A stretch of DNA of 64,000 bases from positions 119,035,018-119,099,017 of the forward strand of contig CM043958.1 of the NCBI GenBank assembly GCA_014529385.2, in the 5' to 3' direction. Position numbers and translations under genes: made by a program. Positions 45,068 through 56,179 of this stretch are shown one piece after another (position 1 is the first letter of the stretch; every line of letters begins with the position of its first letter). This DNA comes from Adiantum capillus-veneris. Its lineage: Eukaryota; Streptophyta; Polypodiopsida; Polypodiales; Pteridaceae. Under the pieces are notes generated by a model. That model made no database searches. It worked only from the letters and a program-made list of their open reading frames with translations, and was not told the origin of the DNA.

Positions 45068-46656
45068 TGTAACATTTAATGGCCTAATAACTTATGTGTA
45101 GCAGAAATTAGCATGAACATAGTGGGCATTTCATTAGAATAAATTCCTAATGAGGATTACAAGAGTGCTTGGGTGGAGAGAGCAACAAAAAGCATAACAA
45201 CTAGTTAGATAGCATCAACAATACTTTCAAAAGAGAGAGAAATTAAGCTATTGACAACAGTTGAGGACCGGATTTGCATGGAGCCGGTCCCCCCTCCAAA
45301 AGGCTTTGTTTATGGTTTCTCCCATCAAGAGAGACATTGTACAATACAATTCTTTGTGTTCCTTCAAGACTAGCTAGTGCAATGAAGATGGAAGCTTCAT
45401 GCACTAAGCAAAACACTTAACGACACAACTTGAATTATCCCCGTTCTCAGACCCAAGACCTCACACACCTTCGAAGATGGTGAGAGCTAGCAGGGTATGA
45501 GAGTAGATTGAGAGGAAGAAGGAGTATCTTACGAGAAAGATGTACATCTCCTCACATAATCACTCATATTAGCATAGATTAGCTTAGTAATTTGCTTGGT
45601 AGAGAAGATGAGCATGCATTGAAGCTTGGCTCTTGGTTGGATTTGCATCCACATGCCAAGAGAGTGTTGATGTAGGCTTCTACATCACAAGCTTGGAGTA
45701 GGTGATGAGCTCTCCATTAAAGCTTGGGAGGAGATAGAGTATTCTTTCTTCACACATGGTCAAGTGTGAGTGTGTGTGTGTTAATGCCAAGCAAAAATCA
45801 CCCCCCTCTCTCTCTTGGGCGAGCCCTTCCTGCTAAATTGGTCTGGCTTTTGCCTCATTGGACCTCCCCAAGTCAAGCCAATAGATAATAAGCAGCATAA
45901 GTGATAGCCTTCTGACATGTGTCCCCCTTTCCCCTTTTGTGAGAGCTTTAGGTAATTAAATAATTAAACTAAACTCTCATTGGACCCCTTTGCCTCCTGG
46001 CCAATAGGAATCAGGCAAGCCATTGGGCTCCTGAATGCTCATTGGACCCCTGGGGAGACTGCCCAATAGTCTTCTAGGAGACTTAATTCTCATTGGTTTC
46101 TTTTATTAAATGTTTTTAAATTAATTAAACTAGATTTACTCTAGTCTAAATGTTATTGGTCCACCTCCAAGGCCATCCAATAGGAATTGGGCACACCTTG
46201 TGGGCATCTGGCCTAGGGAGCTGACATGTGTCCCTAATTCCCTTTGTGTAAAGGGAGCCTGTGCGTGTGTGTGTGTGTGTGTGTGGCTTTCTATCTCATC
46301 CCCTAGAAAAAGGGCTCGCCCCCTCCCATGTAGGGATGTGCAAAGACTTTTAGGGCACACACAAAGCATCCAATTTTCCCTAGGGTTGACCTTTGGACAC
46401 AACCTTTGAATTTTGGAACCTTAGCATTTTGGAAGTCTTAATGGGCTGAACCTTAGGGTCTTTTTAGCCCATTGTTGCACATGGCTCTTTTGCAGATGGC
46501 CCCCCCTTTGGATCCCTATTTTCCCTCCTTTGGATCCCTATTGTGGCCGGTCTGCTAGCTTAACCAATATTCTAGCTTTTTCTCCCCTGGCACATTAAAT
46601 GATCAGTTTAATATGAGAAAATCATTTAGGAGAATTAGATATTGATTATTATGACA
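45068..46656 (-). repeat. Element G 3' LTR (1589 bp)
   Basis: On the minus strand it runs from TGTCATAATAATC to AAATGTTACA. It carries a tandem copy of CCTTTGGATCCCTATT (about 46505-46543) that the other LTR has once, and a longer TG run near 46264. Confidence 0.95.
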
Positions 46657-46671
46657 TTACCTCTCTCTTGA
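46657..46671 (-). other. Element G polypurine tract
   Basis: The minus strand reads TCAAGAGAGAGGTAA, adjacent to the 3' LTR and the same as in E. Confidence 0.9.
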
Positions 46672-47012
46672 AATCATAGTTGTCCTCGACTATGGTGTAG
46701 AGAAGATAAAGCATATTCATGAGTCCTTTTCTTAGTGGGTAGAGGATCCCTATGTTACCCTACGACATCATTCCATAATGGATGACTAGTCCATTTGGCG
46801 CTTGAGAGCCTGAGGCTGCCGCAAGCATGTCTACACATTAGTCCTATCAGTCTTCCATAGTAGAGTGACAAGCTCTACTTGGTGTTTGGGAGACGTCGTC
46901 TCCACAAACTTGATCTAAGCATGCATACTACTTCATTTTTGTGCACAAATAAAGAAAAAGAGAGTCTTATAAGACAAAAACTTTGTTCATTTTTAACATT
47001 TTGTACATTTGC
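46672..47012 (-). other. Element G 3' untranslated stretch
   Basis: It is non-coding between the gag-pol stop and the polypurine tract and is homologous to 24511-24854 of E. Confidence 0.6.
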
Positions 47013-48666
47013 TTACTCTTGGGAAGCATTGTAAGCATTGACAAGGTTTAGGTTATCCTTTAATTGTATGCCTTGCATCCATCTAGCATCTTCAAAAGGA
47101 TAATTCTTAAACTTAATAAGATATCGTCAGATAGTCTTACCGCCTCTTAATACCTTGTCTTCATGTCGGAGAATGGACTCGGGCTGCAGCACCTCTTCTT
47201 GGTCCTCGATCTCCGGTGGGTCTTCAATAGTTGGTGCTTGAGGTGGCTCTCCTTTGTAAGGCTTTAATAGGCTCACATGGAAAGCATTGTGTATGAGCCA
47301 ATGATTGGGCAACTTGAGTTGATAGGCCATCTCATTGATTGGCCTAAGAATCTGGAAGGGACCATAGTACCTTTTTGCTAGTTTAGCATAGTACTTTTGG
47401 TGGCCCGTAGGATTCTTGCCCGACGTGTACCTTAATCGAGCCTTGGGAAACTTTAACAAGATCCAATCGTTTTCTTTAAAGGTTTGGGCTCTTCTGTGCT
47501 TGTCAGCAGCAGCCTTTTGCCTTTGTTGTGAGATAGAGATAGCATCCTTAATCTTTTGAAAAGATTCTTGTAGGTCTCGGCTATACTCATCTGCAACGAA
47601 GATCTTCCCATGTACCTTAAGTAGCTAGGGACTTTTTGATCTTCCCTCAATTACCTCGAAAGGTGCTTTTCCCGTGGAAGTATGTACAGTGTTATTGTAA
47701 GCATACTCCACTAAGGGTAAGCACTTCTCCCATTGGGATCTTTGATCTACTTCTGTTACATAGGATTTTAGTAGATCGAGAATTGCTAGGTTAGCTATTT
47801 CACTTTGGCCATCCGTTTGTGGATGATAGGCCGAAGAGAAGTTTAGCCTTGTCCCTAAATTCTCAAAGAGACCCTTCCAGAAATTACTGGTCATTCTAGG
47901 ATCTCTATCTGACACTATGGACATTGGCAAGCCATGGTACTTGAAAATTTGTGAAATGAAGAGGGTTGCCATTTGATGGGCTTTGATAGTCTTTTTGACA
48001 GGTATAAAATGAGCTTCTTTACTGAACCTGTCTACTATCGTCCATATTCCCGTATTCCCATGGATAGACTTTGGCAATCCAAAGATAAAATCCATGGATA
48101 TGCTCTCCCATGGTGAATTAGGGATTGGCAAGGGTTGAAGCAATCCAAATTGCTTCCCTCTCCCATGGTGAATTAGGGATTGGCAAGGGTTGAAGCAATC
48201 CAAATCCAAGTTGCTTCCCTCTATCAAATTTTTTCTTTTGGCATACCACACATTTGGAAACATACTCTTGTATGTTCACTTTCATGGTAGGCCAATAGAA
48301 ATATGTTTCAATTCCCTTTAAGGTAGACTGAATCCCTCTATGCCCCGCATAAGGTGGAGCATGAGATTCATACATTACTTTCTCACGTAGTGAGTTAGTA
48401 ACGCATAGTCTATTGCCATAGAGAAGATAACCATCTTGCAAATTAAATGGTTCTTCTTTCTTCCCTAATGCAAGGGCTGAAATCACATCTCTAAAGTCGG
48501 GATCAATAGCGTACTCATCTATCATTGAAGATAGATCATTGTGAGTTGCTATGGAAACCGCATTCACTCTCGGCCGTCTTGAGAGTGCATCAGCTACTTG
48601 ATTATGCTTGCCAGTAATGTGAGCAATATGAAAATGAAATTGCGAAAGGAAATTTGCCCACCTCAT
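47013..48666 (-). pseudogene. Element G integrase and chromodomain
   Basis: The end of RNase H and the zinc-binding part (48666-48118) have ADALSRRP, HAPPYAGHRG and CVVC. A 55-bp tandem duplication (48106-48215) breaks the frame before the core. The core (48120-47625) has SMDFIFGLPKS, IVSDRDPRMTSNF and QTDGQSEIAN, the DDE acids. The C-terminal part (47459-47127) has YYGPFQIL and FHVSLLKPYKG. The chromodomain follows (EVLQPESILRHEDKVL, then YLIKFKNYPFEDARW) with a TGA in the middle. The chromodomain targets integration to certain chromatin in related elements. The reading ends at 47013. Confidence 0.85.
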
Positions 48667-49571
48667 TTGTTTGTCGGAGAGCTTGGTCTACGTCATGAAG
48701 TACTTAAGACTTTGGTGATCCGTTCGTAGAATGAAAGGAGTCCCCAATAAATAGTGCTTCCATGAGTCTAAGGCATGTAGAACTGCAAGGAGTTCCTTTT
48801 CGTATATGCCTAGAGCTTGCTCAACAGGGTCGAGCCTTCGACTCTCATAGCCTATGGCGTGCCCTTCTTGGAGTAAAACAGCTCCAAGGCAATCACCACA
48901 AGCATCACATTGGACCTCAAATGGTTTTGAGAGGTCCGGTAGTGTAAGCACAGGTTGAGAGATAAGCTTTTCGAAAGCATTGTTCTCCTTAGCAGACCAT
49001 GTATACCTAACGCTTTTCTTTGTTAGGTCATGTAATGGTCCCACAATTTGTGAGAAATTTTCTATGAAGTGTCTATAGTATGCACACATACCTATAAAGC
49101 TTCTTAGTTCATGAAGATTCCTTGGTTTAGGCCATCCTTTTATTACCTCTAACTTAGATGGATCCATTTGGATGCCATCTTGAGAGATGATGTGACCTAA
49201 ATACTGGATCTCTTGCAAGAAAAATTCAGTTTTCTTTCGATTAACATAGAGTTTATTCTCTCTTAAAACTTGAAATATTACCTGGAGATGTTGCTTGTGT
49301 TCCTCCAATGAATTAGAGTAGATGATAATATCATCAAAGAACACTCCAGTGAAGGTTCGATGAGGCCTGAACAGCTTCTCCATCAAGCGGTTGAATGTGG
49401 CTGGTGCATTGGTCAAGCCAAAAGGCATGACAATGTATTCATAAAGACCAAATGTAGTACGAAATGCGGTCTTTACAATGTCTTGATCAACTATCCTTAT
49501 TTGATGATAGCCACTTTTTAGGTCAATCCTACTGAAGTAGGTCGATCCTTGTAGCTTATCAAATAGGTCTT
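48667..49571 (-). pseudogene. Element G reverse transcriptase palm and RNase H
   Basis: The start of the reading shows the palm up to MPFGLTNAPATFNRLM, then the catalytic VFFDDIIIYS, the connection YLGHIISQDGIQMD and RNase H with VQCDACGDCLGAVLL, YEKELLAVLHAL and LRTDHQSLKYFM. A frameshift near 49580 separates it from the upstream ORF, and a TAG near 48684 follows YFMT. It is close to a complete chromovirus RT-RNase H. Confidence 0.9.
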
Positions 49572-52111
49572 CTACCCTGGAACGGGAAACCTATTCTTGA
49601 TAGTGATCCTATTTAGTGCTCTATAGTCGATACACATACGATATGTGCCGTCTTTCTTTTGCACTAATAGCACAGGTGAGCAAAATGAAGATGAGCTAGG
49701 CCTAACCATGCCCTTCTCAACTAACTCATGCACTTGCCGCATAATCTCCTCTTGTTGAGCTTGAGAAACTCTATAAGGAGGTTTATTTGGTGGTGAACTT
49801 CCTGGAAGAAGTTCAATTGCATGGTCATCATTACCTCGTTTAGGAGGTAGCTCACAAGGGATGTCGTCAATAAAAACATCTTTAAACCCCTTGAGAAAAT
49901 TGGATAACTCTAATTCCTTTTGGTTGCTTTTATTTTCTTTTGCTAAAGCATTAGGTTCATTTTGAGAATCTTTAACTAAAATCATGTACACGGAAATAGA
50001 GCTCTTTATTGACTTGTTAAAAGCTGGTGTATGTACAATGGGGATGGTGTTACCCATTTCCTTAGCATCTATATACATGTCTTTTTCCTTGAACTTAAAG
50101 GAGATTCTCCTTTCAGGAAATTTAACATTGGCAGCAAGGCGGTCAAACCATGGTGCCCCTAGGATTACATCCTCATGCTTGACGGGAGAGATAAAGAAGT
50201 CCTCTTTGTCCACATAGCCTTGGACATGAAGCCTCAGTTTCCCGATTAAGGGAGTGACTGAAGCTTCTTGCCCCTTGAAGGCACTGTCTGCGGGTAGGAT
50301 ATCTCCCATCTCGTAGGATTGTATGCCTAGCTTGGTGGCCAACTCTATAGATATAAAATTGTGAGTAGAACCAGGGTCAAAGAGAATAAAAGCATCATGT
50401 TCTCTTACCTTTCCCCAAGCATGGCATAGAGGAGATCCTTTATGAGTTGTTTGGTGAGTCTCCTCCTCTTGGATTTCAACCAAGGAAGCTCTAGGAGGAT
50501 CTTGGCGGTTGTTCTTTTGGGGACAAGCGCGGTATGCATGCCCTTGTTCGCCGCACTTGAAACACCGGTTATCCTTGCGATAACGCTCAAGCTCTTCAGG
50601 AGAGAGTTTGTTCTTACCTTTGTAAACTCCCTTCTCTTTAGCTTTGTTGGAGTTGCCCTTAGGAGACTTTTGGACATTGTCCTTCCCCTTAGACTCATTG
50701 GAACCCTTGTTTTCCGGGGGCTTATTATTTCTTTTAACCCCCGTTTGGAAATTGATTCGAGAGGCCACCATAGTATGGTGTATTACCGCCGATATGGTAC
50801 GTGGCCTTTGGGAGTTGACATACTCCGCCATTTCTTCGGTTAAGCCCGCACAAAATTGTTGCTTTTGCTCTCCAAAATCCAACTTTTTGAAGACAGTGGC
50901 TTTGAGCAAAATTGTTGCTTTTGCTCTCCAAAACTTGTCTACATATTTGTGGATGGATTCATTGGGAGAGAGCTTTAAGCTTCGCCATTCGGTGAGTACT
51001 TTTTCTTTGGCATCGGTGGCCAAAAACTGCTTCATAATGGAAGCTCTTAAAGCCTTCCATGTTCGTGGAGCTTCACCGTTGGATCGTAGGCTAGACCACC
51101 ATTGTCTGGCGGACTTTTGAAAGTGCATAGCTACATGGCGTAGCTTAGAGGACTCCGTGAAGTCCTCATCTCCAAACGCCGCATCGAATTGCTGGATAAA
51201 GTCCAAGACTTTGTCCGTAGCACCAAAGGTACCATCATAGGTAAGGAAAGAGATGCTCTTCCCTCCCTCTTTGAATTTCTTCAGCTTGGACGACCTCTTC
51301 CATTCGGCATAGGATTTCCTATGGCCTCTTCTTTTTGATGGTTCAAAGGTTGCACCATCACTTTCTTCAGAGGGTGAAGAATTTGAAGAAGGTGGAGAAG
51401 AGGGTGACCTCTTTCTCGCCTTTTTCTTGTCTTGATCTTTGTCATCTTCACCATAGCTTTCATAAGAGGAAGAGGATGAAGAAGATGGAGAAGAGGGTGT
51501 CCTCTTTCTTGCCTTTTTCTTGTCTTGATCTTTGTCATCTTCACCATAGCTTTCATAAGAGGAAGAGGATGAAGAAGATGGAGAAGAGGGTGTCCTCTTT
51601 CTCGCCTTTTTCTTCTCTTGCTTTTTATCATCCCTCTTTGAATTGTGGTGAGGAGAAGAATACGATGGTCTTCTCCGCTTTGGTGGTGATGGAGAGCGTT
51701 TAGCCCGCCATCTTCGTGGAGCCATCTCCGCCGAGGTGGCGGGAGATTCGCTTCTTTCTCGTTCCTTCGGTGGAGGCTCTTGAGTTCTCCTTTGGGAAGG
51801 AGATGCATCATCAAGAAGTAAATTAGCCCTTCGTAAGGATTCTCTTCTTCTTCTCGAATCGGAGAGAGACCTCTTTTGGGAGTCTCACAAGGAGGCTTCC
51901 TAGGTGTTCTCTCGTCACGGTGATTAGCTTGAAGAATCCTGTGAGCACGGAGCTGCCGTTGCACTTCACTTTGGAGATATGGGTTGCCCATGGCTTGTTG
52001 AAGCCTAGAAACAAGATAGTTAACAAGCATTGAAGCATCATTAGTAGCTTGCTCATGAGCAAAATCAAAGTTATCAACATTAATTTCACTCTCTTTACTA
52101 TTGTCAGCCAT
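49572..52111 (-). pseudogene. Element G gag, protease and start of RT
   Basis: Gag starts MADNSKESEINVDNFDF at 52111. A frameshift near 51730-51850 leads into a 717-codon ORF (51725-49572). That ORF has a basic Ser/Arg-type repeat region (51610-51380), the gag core [12 protein letters not shown] and [10 protein letters not shown], the knuckle [14 protein letters not shown], the protease [15 protein letters not shown] and [10 protein letters not shown], and the RT start [16 protein letters not shown] up to NRFPVPG. The protease site has Pro where Ser or Thr is usual. A 27-bp repeat (50851-50877, 50907-50933) lies in the gag core. Confidence 0.9.
51388..51625 (-). repeat. 93-bp minisatellite in gag of G (31-residue units)
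   Basis: About two and a half units follow each other. Each has [17 protein letters not shown] and [13 protein letters not shown]. The period of 93 keeps the frame. The last unit is diverged. It varies between E, F and G, which have one unit or part of one. Confidence 0.85.
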
Positions 52112-52511
52112 TCTAACAACTTTTAGGTGTAAACTTTTTAGGTGTACTTTGGCACTTCAAGCCCTAGTTGCTACTTCTCTTTACCCCTTTAGAAAAAGCA
52201 CTCAAGCTACTGTACCTGCGGCTCGAATACCATTAATTGCAAGGAATAGAAGAGAGGGTCTTTCAACACCAAAATAGCACCGGCTCTTGTCAAGCTTCTA
52301 ATAGCTCAATAGTGGTTAAGCCGTAGGCAAGCCCCGTAGGACTCCACTATTAAGACCATAACTCTCAACGGTGATGCCCCGTTAACTGCACAAAGGCAGG
52401 CGCACTGCAAGGCTGAAAAATCCCTATTCTACTTACTCACAGGCAATTAATAATACCAACCATTTGTAGCTAGCTTGAGGACCTCCCTTCTTGAGCAAGA
52501 AAAGAGAAACC
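52112..52511 (-). other. Element G leader
   Basis: It is non-coding between primer site and gag start. No special structure is seen. Confidence 0.65.
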
Positions 52512-52529
52512 TTGAGCTCTGATGCCAAT
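52512..52529 (-). other. Element G primer binding site (tRNA-Met type)
   Basis: The minus strand reads TGGCATCAGAGCTCAAGG after the LTR. It differs from the standard TGGTATCAGAGC at one base. Confidence 0.85.
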
Positions 52530-54092
52530 GTAACATTTAATGGCCTAATAACTTATGTGTAGCAGAAATTAGCATGAACATAGTGGGCATTTCATTAGAA
52601 TAAATTCCTAATGAGGATTACAAGAGTGCTTGGGTGGAGAGAGCAACAAAAAGCATAACACCTAGTTAGATAGCATCAACAATACTTTCAAAAGAGAGAG
52701 AAATTAAGCTATTGACAACAGTTGAGGACCGGATTTGCATGGAGCCGGTCCCCCCTCCAAAAGGCTTTGTTTATGGTTTCTCCCATCAAGAGAGACATTG
52801 TACAATACAATTCTTTGTGTTCCTTCAAGACTAGCTAGTGCAATGAAGATGGAAGCTTCATGCACTAAGCAAAACACTTAACGACACAACTTGAATTATC
52901 CTCGTTCTCACACCCAAGATCTCACACACCTTCAAAGATGGTGAGAGCTAGCAGGGTATGAGAGTAGATTGAGAGGAAGGAGTATCTTACGAGAAAGATG
53001 TACATCTCCTCACATAATCACTCATATTAGCATAGCTTAGCTTAGTAATTAGCTTGGTAGAGAAGATGAGCATGCATTGAAGCTTGGCTCTTGGTTGGAT
53101 TTGCATCCACATGCCAAGAGAGTGTTGATGTAGGCTTCTACATCACAAGCTTGGAGTAGGTGATGAGCTCTCCATTAAATATTGGGAGGAGATAGAGTAT
53201 TCTTTCTTCACACATGGTCAAGTGTGAGTGTGTGTGTGTGTGTTAATGCCAAGCAAAAATCAGCCCCCTCTCTCTCTTGGGCGAGCCCTTCCTGCTAAAT
53301 TGGTCTGGCTTTTGCCTCATTGGACCTCCCCAAGTCAAGCCAATAGATAATAAGCAGCATAAGTGATAGCCTTCTGACATGTGTCCCCTTTCCCCTTTTG
53401 TGAGAGCTTTAGGTAATTAAATAATTAAACTAATCTCTCATTGGACCCCTTTGCCTCCTGGCCAATAGGAATCAAGCAAGCCATTGGGCTCCTAGATGCT
53501 CATTGGACCCCTGGGGAGACTGCCCAATAGTCTTCTAGGAGACTTAATTCTCATTGGTTTCTTTTATTAAATGTTTTTAAATTAATTAAACTAGATTTAC
53601 TCTAGTCTAAATCTCATTGGTCCACATCCAAGGCCATCCAATAGGAATTGGGCACACCTTGTGGGCATCTGGCCTAGGGAGCTGACATGTGTCCCTAATT
53701 CCCTTTGTGTAAAGGGAGCCTGTGTGTGTGTGTGTGGCTTTCTCTCTCATCCCCTAGAAAAAGGGCTCGCCCCCTCCCATGTAGGGATGTGCAAAGACTT
53801 TTAGGGCACACACAAAGCATCCAATTTTTCCTAGGGTTGACCTTTGGACACAACCTTTGAATTTGGAACCTTAGCATTTTGGAAGTCTTAATGGGCCGAA
53901 CCTTAGGGTTTTTTTAGCCCGTTGTTGCACATGGCTCTTTTGCAGATGCCCCCCCCTTTGGATCCCTACTGTGGCCGGTCTGCTAGCTTAACCAATATTC
54001 TAGCTTTTTCTCCCCTGGCACTTCCCCACATTAAATGATCAGTTTAATATGAGAAAATCATTTAGGAGAATTAGATATTGATTATTATGACA
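52530..54092 (-). repeat. Element G 5' LTR (1563 bp)
   Basis: It pairs with 45068-46656 and has the same ends. It is followed on the minus strand by the primer site and preceded by target duplication AATTG. Confidence 0.95.
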
Positions 54093-54203
54093 AATTGTGT
54101 GCAAGGAGTTGCCTTGATTTACGCTTTCTTCAGTGGATACTCTACTGGTGTTTTCTCCAAATAGGCCTTGATTTCCTATTACATGACCGGATCTAAGGTT
54201 CAT
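54093..54203 (-). pseudogene. Element C gag, N-terminal piece cut off by G
   Basis: An ATG at 54203 (MNLRSGHVIGNQ) follows a TAA two codons upstream. The frame stays open to the edge of G and continues in phase past G at 45067 once the AATTG duplication is counted once. This places the insertion of G about 37 codons into gag. Confidence 0.65.
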
Positions 54204-54608
54204 ATAGACTTATGAAGCCCTGGATAGAGTACTCACCTTGGATTGACTTGTTCTCAACTTCCACTTGATTCAATTGTAACTTTCTATCAAGCCACTGGTC
54301 TCTCGTTTGCAACCTGATTTCCTGTACAAAATTAATCTAATTAGCTATTTTTCTATAAGGACAGTAGAGCTCTTGAGAACCCTTGTAATTGGTCTCTGTG
54401 TATCACTTCAAATCGTGCTATGGAAGTCAAAATTTTGATTTTCAGATTCAGATTTAGCAAAATCAAAGCTCTAATCTGCAACCTGTAAACTGAGTGTATC
54501 TGTACCAATTTTGATCCGATTGAACCCAAAATTGTCATGTGGCCTTATATTATGCTGGTCTAACACTGTATAAGCCCAAAAGTCAAAATTAAGGTCTCTG
54601 GATAGCAG

Positions 54609-54634
54609 AAGTAAATAATTGCGATTATTTACTT
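54609..54634. repeat. Element C leader palindrome 1 (one mismatch, 26 bp)
   Basis: The core is TAAATAATTGCGATTATTTA with AAG and CTT outside. The one mismatch is next to the centre. Confidence 0.9.
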
Positions 54635-54891
54635 TTGTCAAAATTTTGCACTTTTGGATTGGTTTGGCAAGTATACAACTTGTTAAAGCCCTTGGACAAG
54701 TTTCAACAAATTTGGATAAAATTTGATTAAGATTACCCACTGTTCCGTGTTCGCAGACTCTGATTTCGAGAATCTGGCTTAAGTCTCACTTTTGTGGTCC
54801 AAATTTCACCAAAATTGATTTGTGGGGTCTACTTGATGTGCTTAACCTTGTGGTATACTCAAATTCGCAAAATCAACAAGTTTTGAAGCAG

Positions 54892-54917
54892 AAGTAAATA
54901 ATCGCGATTATTTACTT
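54892..54917. repeat. Element C leader palindrome 2 (perfect, 26 bp)
   Basis: The core is TAAATAATCGCGATTATTTA with AAG and CTT outside. Its centre lies 283 bp from copy 1. Confidence 0.95.
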
Positions 54918-55177
54918 TTGATAAATTTTTGTCCTAACTTTGATATAGATATGTTAAGCACCTTATGTTAAGATCACTAGCCAATTTTCATCAAGTTTGG
55001 ATAATTTTTGGTCAAATGGTCATCAATTATCTGTCTGCAGACTAACTTTGCAATTTTTGTCACAATTTTCAATCCAGTGATCCAAATCTTACCAAATTTG
55101 GTTTGTGGGCTTATTACAACATGGTAAAGCTAGTGGTATGCCAACTTGGTCAAAAAAGTTCAAAAACAGGACAGATA

Positions 55178-55197
55178 TAAATAATCGTGATTATTTA
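55178..55197. repeat. Element C leader palindrome 3 (one mismatch, 20 bp)
   Basis: TAAATAATCGTGATTATTTA lies 283 bp from copy 2. The outer bases no longer pair. Confidence 0.9.
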
Positions 55198-55459
55198 CTT
55201 TTGCCAAAATTTGTAAGTTTTTGGTCAACTAAGCATATACACGTGTTTATCACATCAATATAACCCTATGAATCAATTTCCAACAAGTTTGGATAAATTT
55301 TTCCTCAATTCATACTCAAGATTCAAAAAGTCAGTACAAACTTTAGTTTTTACCCAGTTTTTTGCCAGTTTAGTGCTCCAAATCTTTTGGGCCTTTACAA
55401 AAGTTGTTTGTACACATTCAATGAGTCAATTGTATGAGTCTTGGTCAATTTAGAGCAAA

Positions 55460-55485
55460 AAGTTAATAATCGCGATTATTAACTT
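55460..55485. repeat. Element C leader palindrome 4 (perfect, 26 bp, compensated)
   Basis: The core is TTAATAATCGCGATTATTAA with AAG and CTT outside. Relative to copy 2, one A became T on the left arm and the paired T became A on the right. Its centre lies 285 bp from copy 3. A half copy, AAAGTAAATAATC, follows at 55596-55609. Confidence 0.95.
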
Positions 55486-56157
55486 GAGGCTTGAAATGGG
55501 CACTTTTTTGCAATTTTCTCAAAGACAGTCTTTTTATGATGTTTTTTAAGCCTATAAATCAAGTCAAAACTTAATTTGGCCTAAAATGTCAAGAAAAAGT
55601 AAATAATCTAAGTTTTGGTCAACTTCTTGAAATTTTTACCTCAAAGTGTCTTGAGCTTACCCACTGGTTCGGACAACTCTTAGGCGTACTCTCCAGTCGG
55701 ATTGAATGAATTCGAGTCTTTTCAAGCTATTTCTAGCCGTAGACCTGAAATTCTGCAACTTTACGTAACAACTCACACTTGATTCTTTCAGAGAGAGCAA
55801 TGTTCTGAAATCCACCTCGGATCCTACTTACCCTACTCCTAGTTTCTCATGCAATAAGGTTGTGAAAAGTGTCCACAACACTCGTTTTCTTGTGTTTTTT
55901 ATGTTTTTCAGAGTCTTGATCTTAAGACTTGTCTTGTCTGCCAATCATTCTCCAAATCCTAATCTAAATCTACAATCCTACAGTCCTAAAGGTACTCAGC
56001 AAGTACGATTACTTCCAAGCTACCTCTACACAGCAAAAGACGACAATCTTAAGCTATGAGGTTCCTAAAAGAAAGTTTTGAACTCTAGGCTAACCTAGAG
56101 GAAGTTAAAGGACAATTACACAAGACGCTCGTGTTTTTCCCTAGTTTAGGTCTCTTT

Positions 56158-56177
56158 GATCCCCGGCAGCAGTGCCA
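56158..56177 (-). other. Element C primer binding site (tRNA-Asp-like)
   Basis: The minus strand reads TGGCACTGCTGCCGGGGATC, two bases after the 5' LTR. It is similar to the site of A and to the 3' end of tRNA-Asp. Confidence 0.8.
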
Positions 56178-56179
56178 AA

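Larger units (their letters stand above)
45068..54092 (-). mobile_element. Element G: chromodomain Ty3/gypsy retrotransposon inserted in gag of C
   Basis: The LTRs are 45068-46656 and 52530-54092. The flanks AATTG (45063-45067 and 54093-54097) are identical. The polypurine tract is at 46657-46671 and the primer site at 52512-52529, so all structural parts are present. It encodes gag, protease, RT, RNase H, integrase and chromodomain on the minus strand, with a few frameshifts and stops. The LTRs differ by about 2 % by eye plus short indels, so this is the youngest clear insertion here. Confidence 0.95.
54204..56157 (-). repeat. Element C leader with spaced palindromes
   Basis: About 1.95 kb without a credible ORF between primer site and gag. 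It is built of diverged repeats with phrases such as AAATTTTG and CCAAATTTGGT. The 54600-55620 part carries four palindromes and one half copy. The rest shows nothing further. Confidence 0.75.

Noticed and set aside
54600-55620. Palindromes taken as transcription terminators
   Set aside because: They have no loop and no T run, and lie in the leader upstream of gag, where termination would abolish the element RNA.
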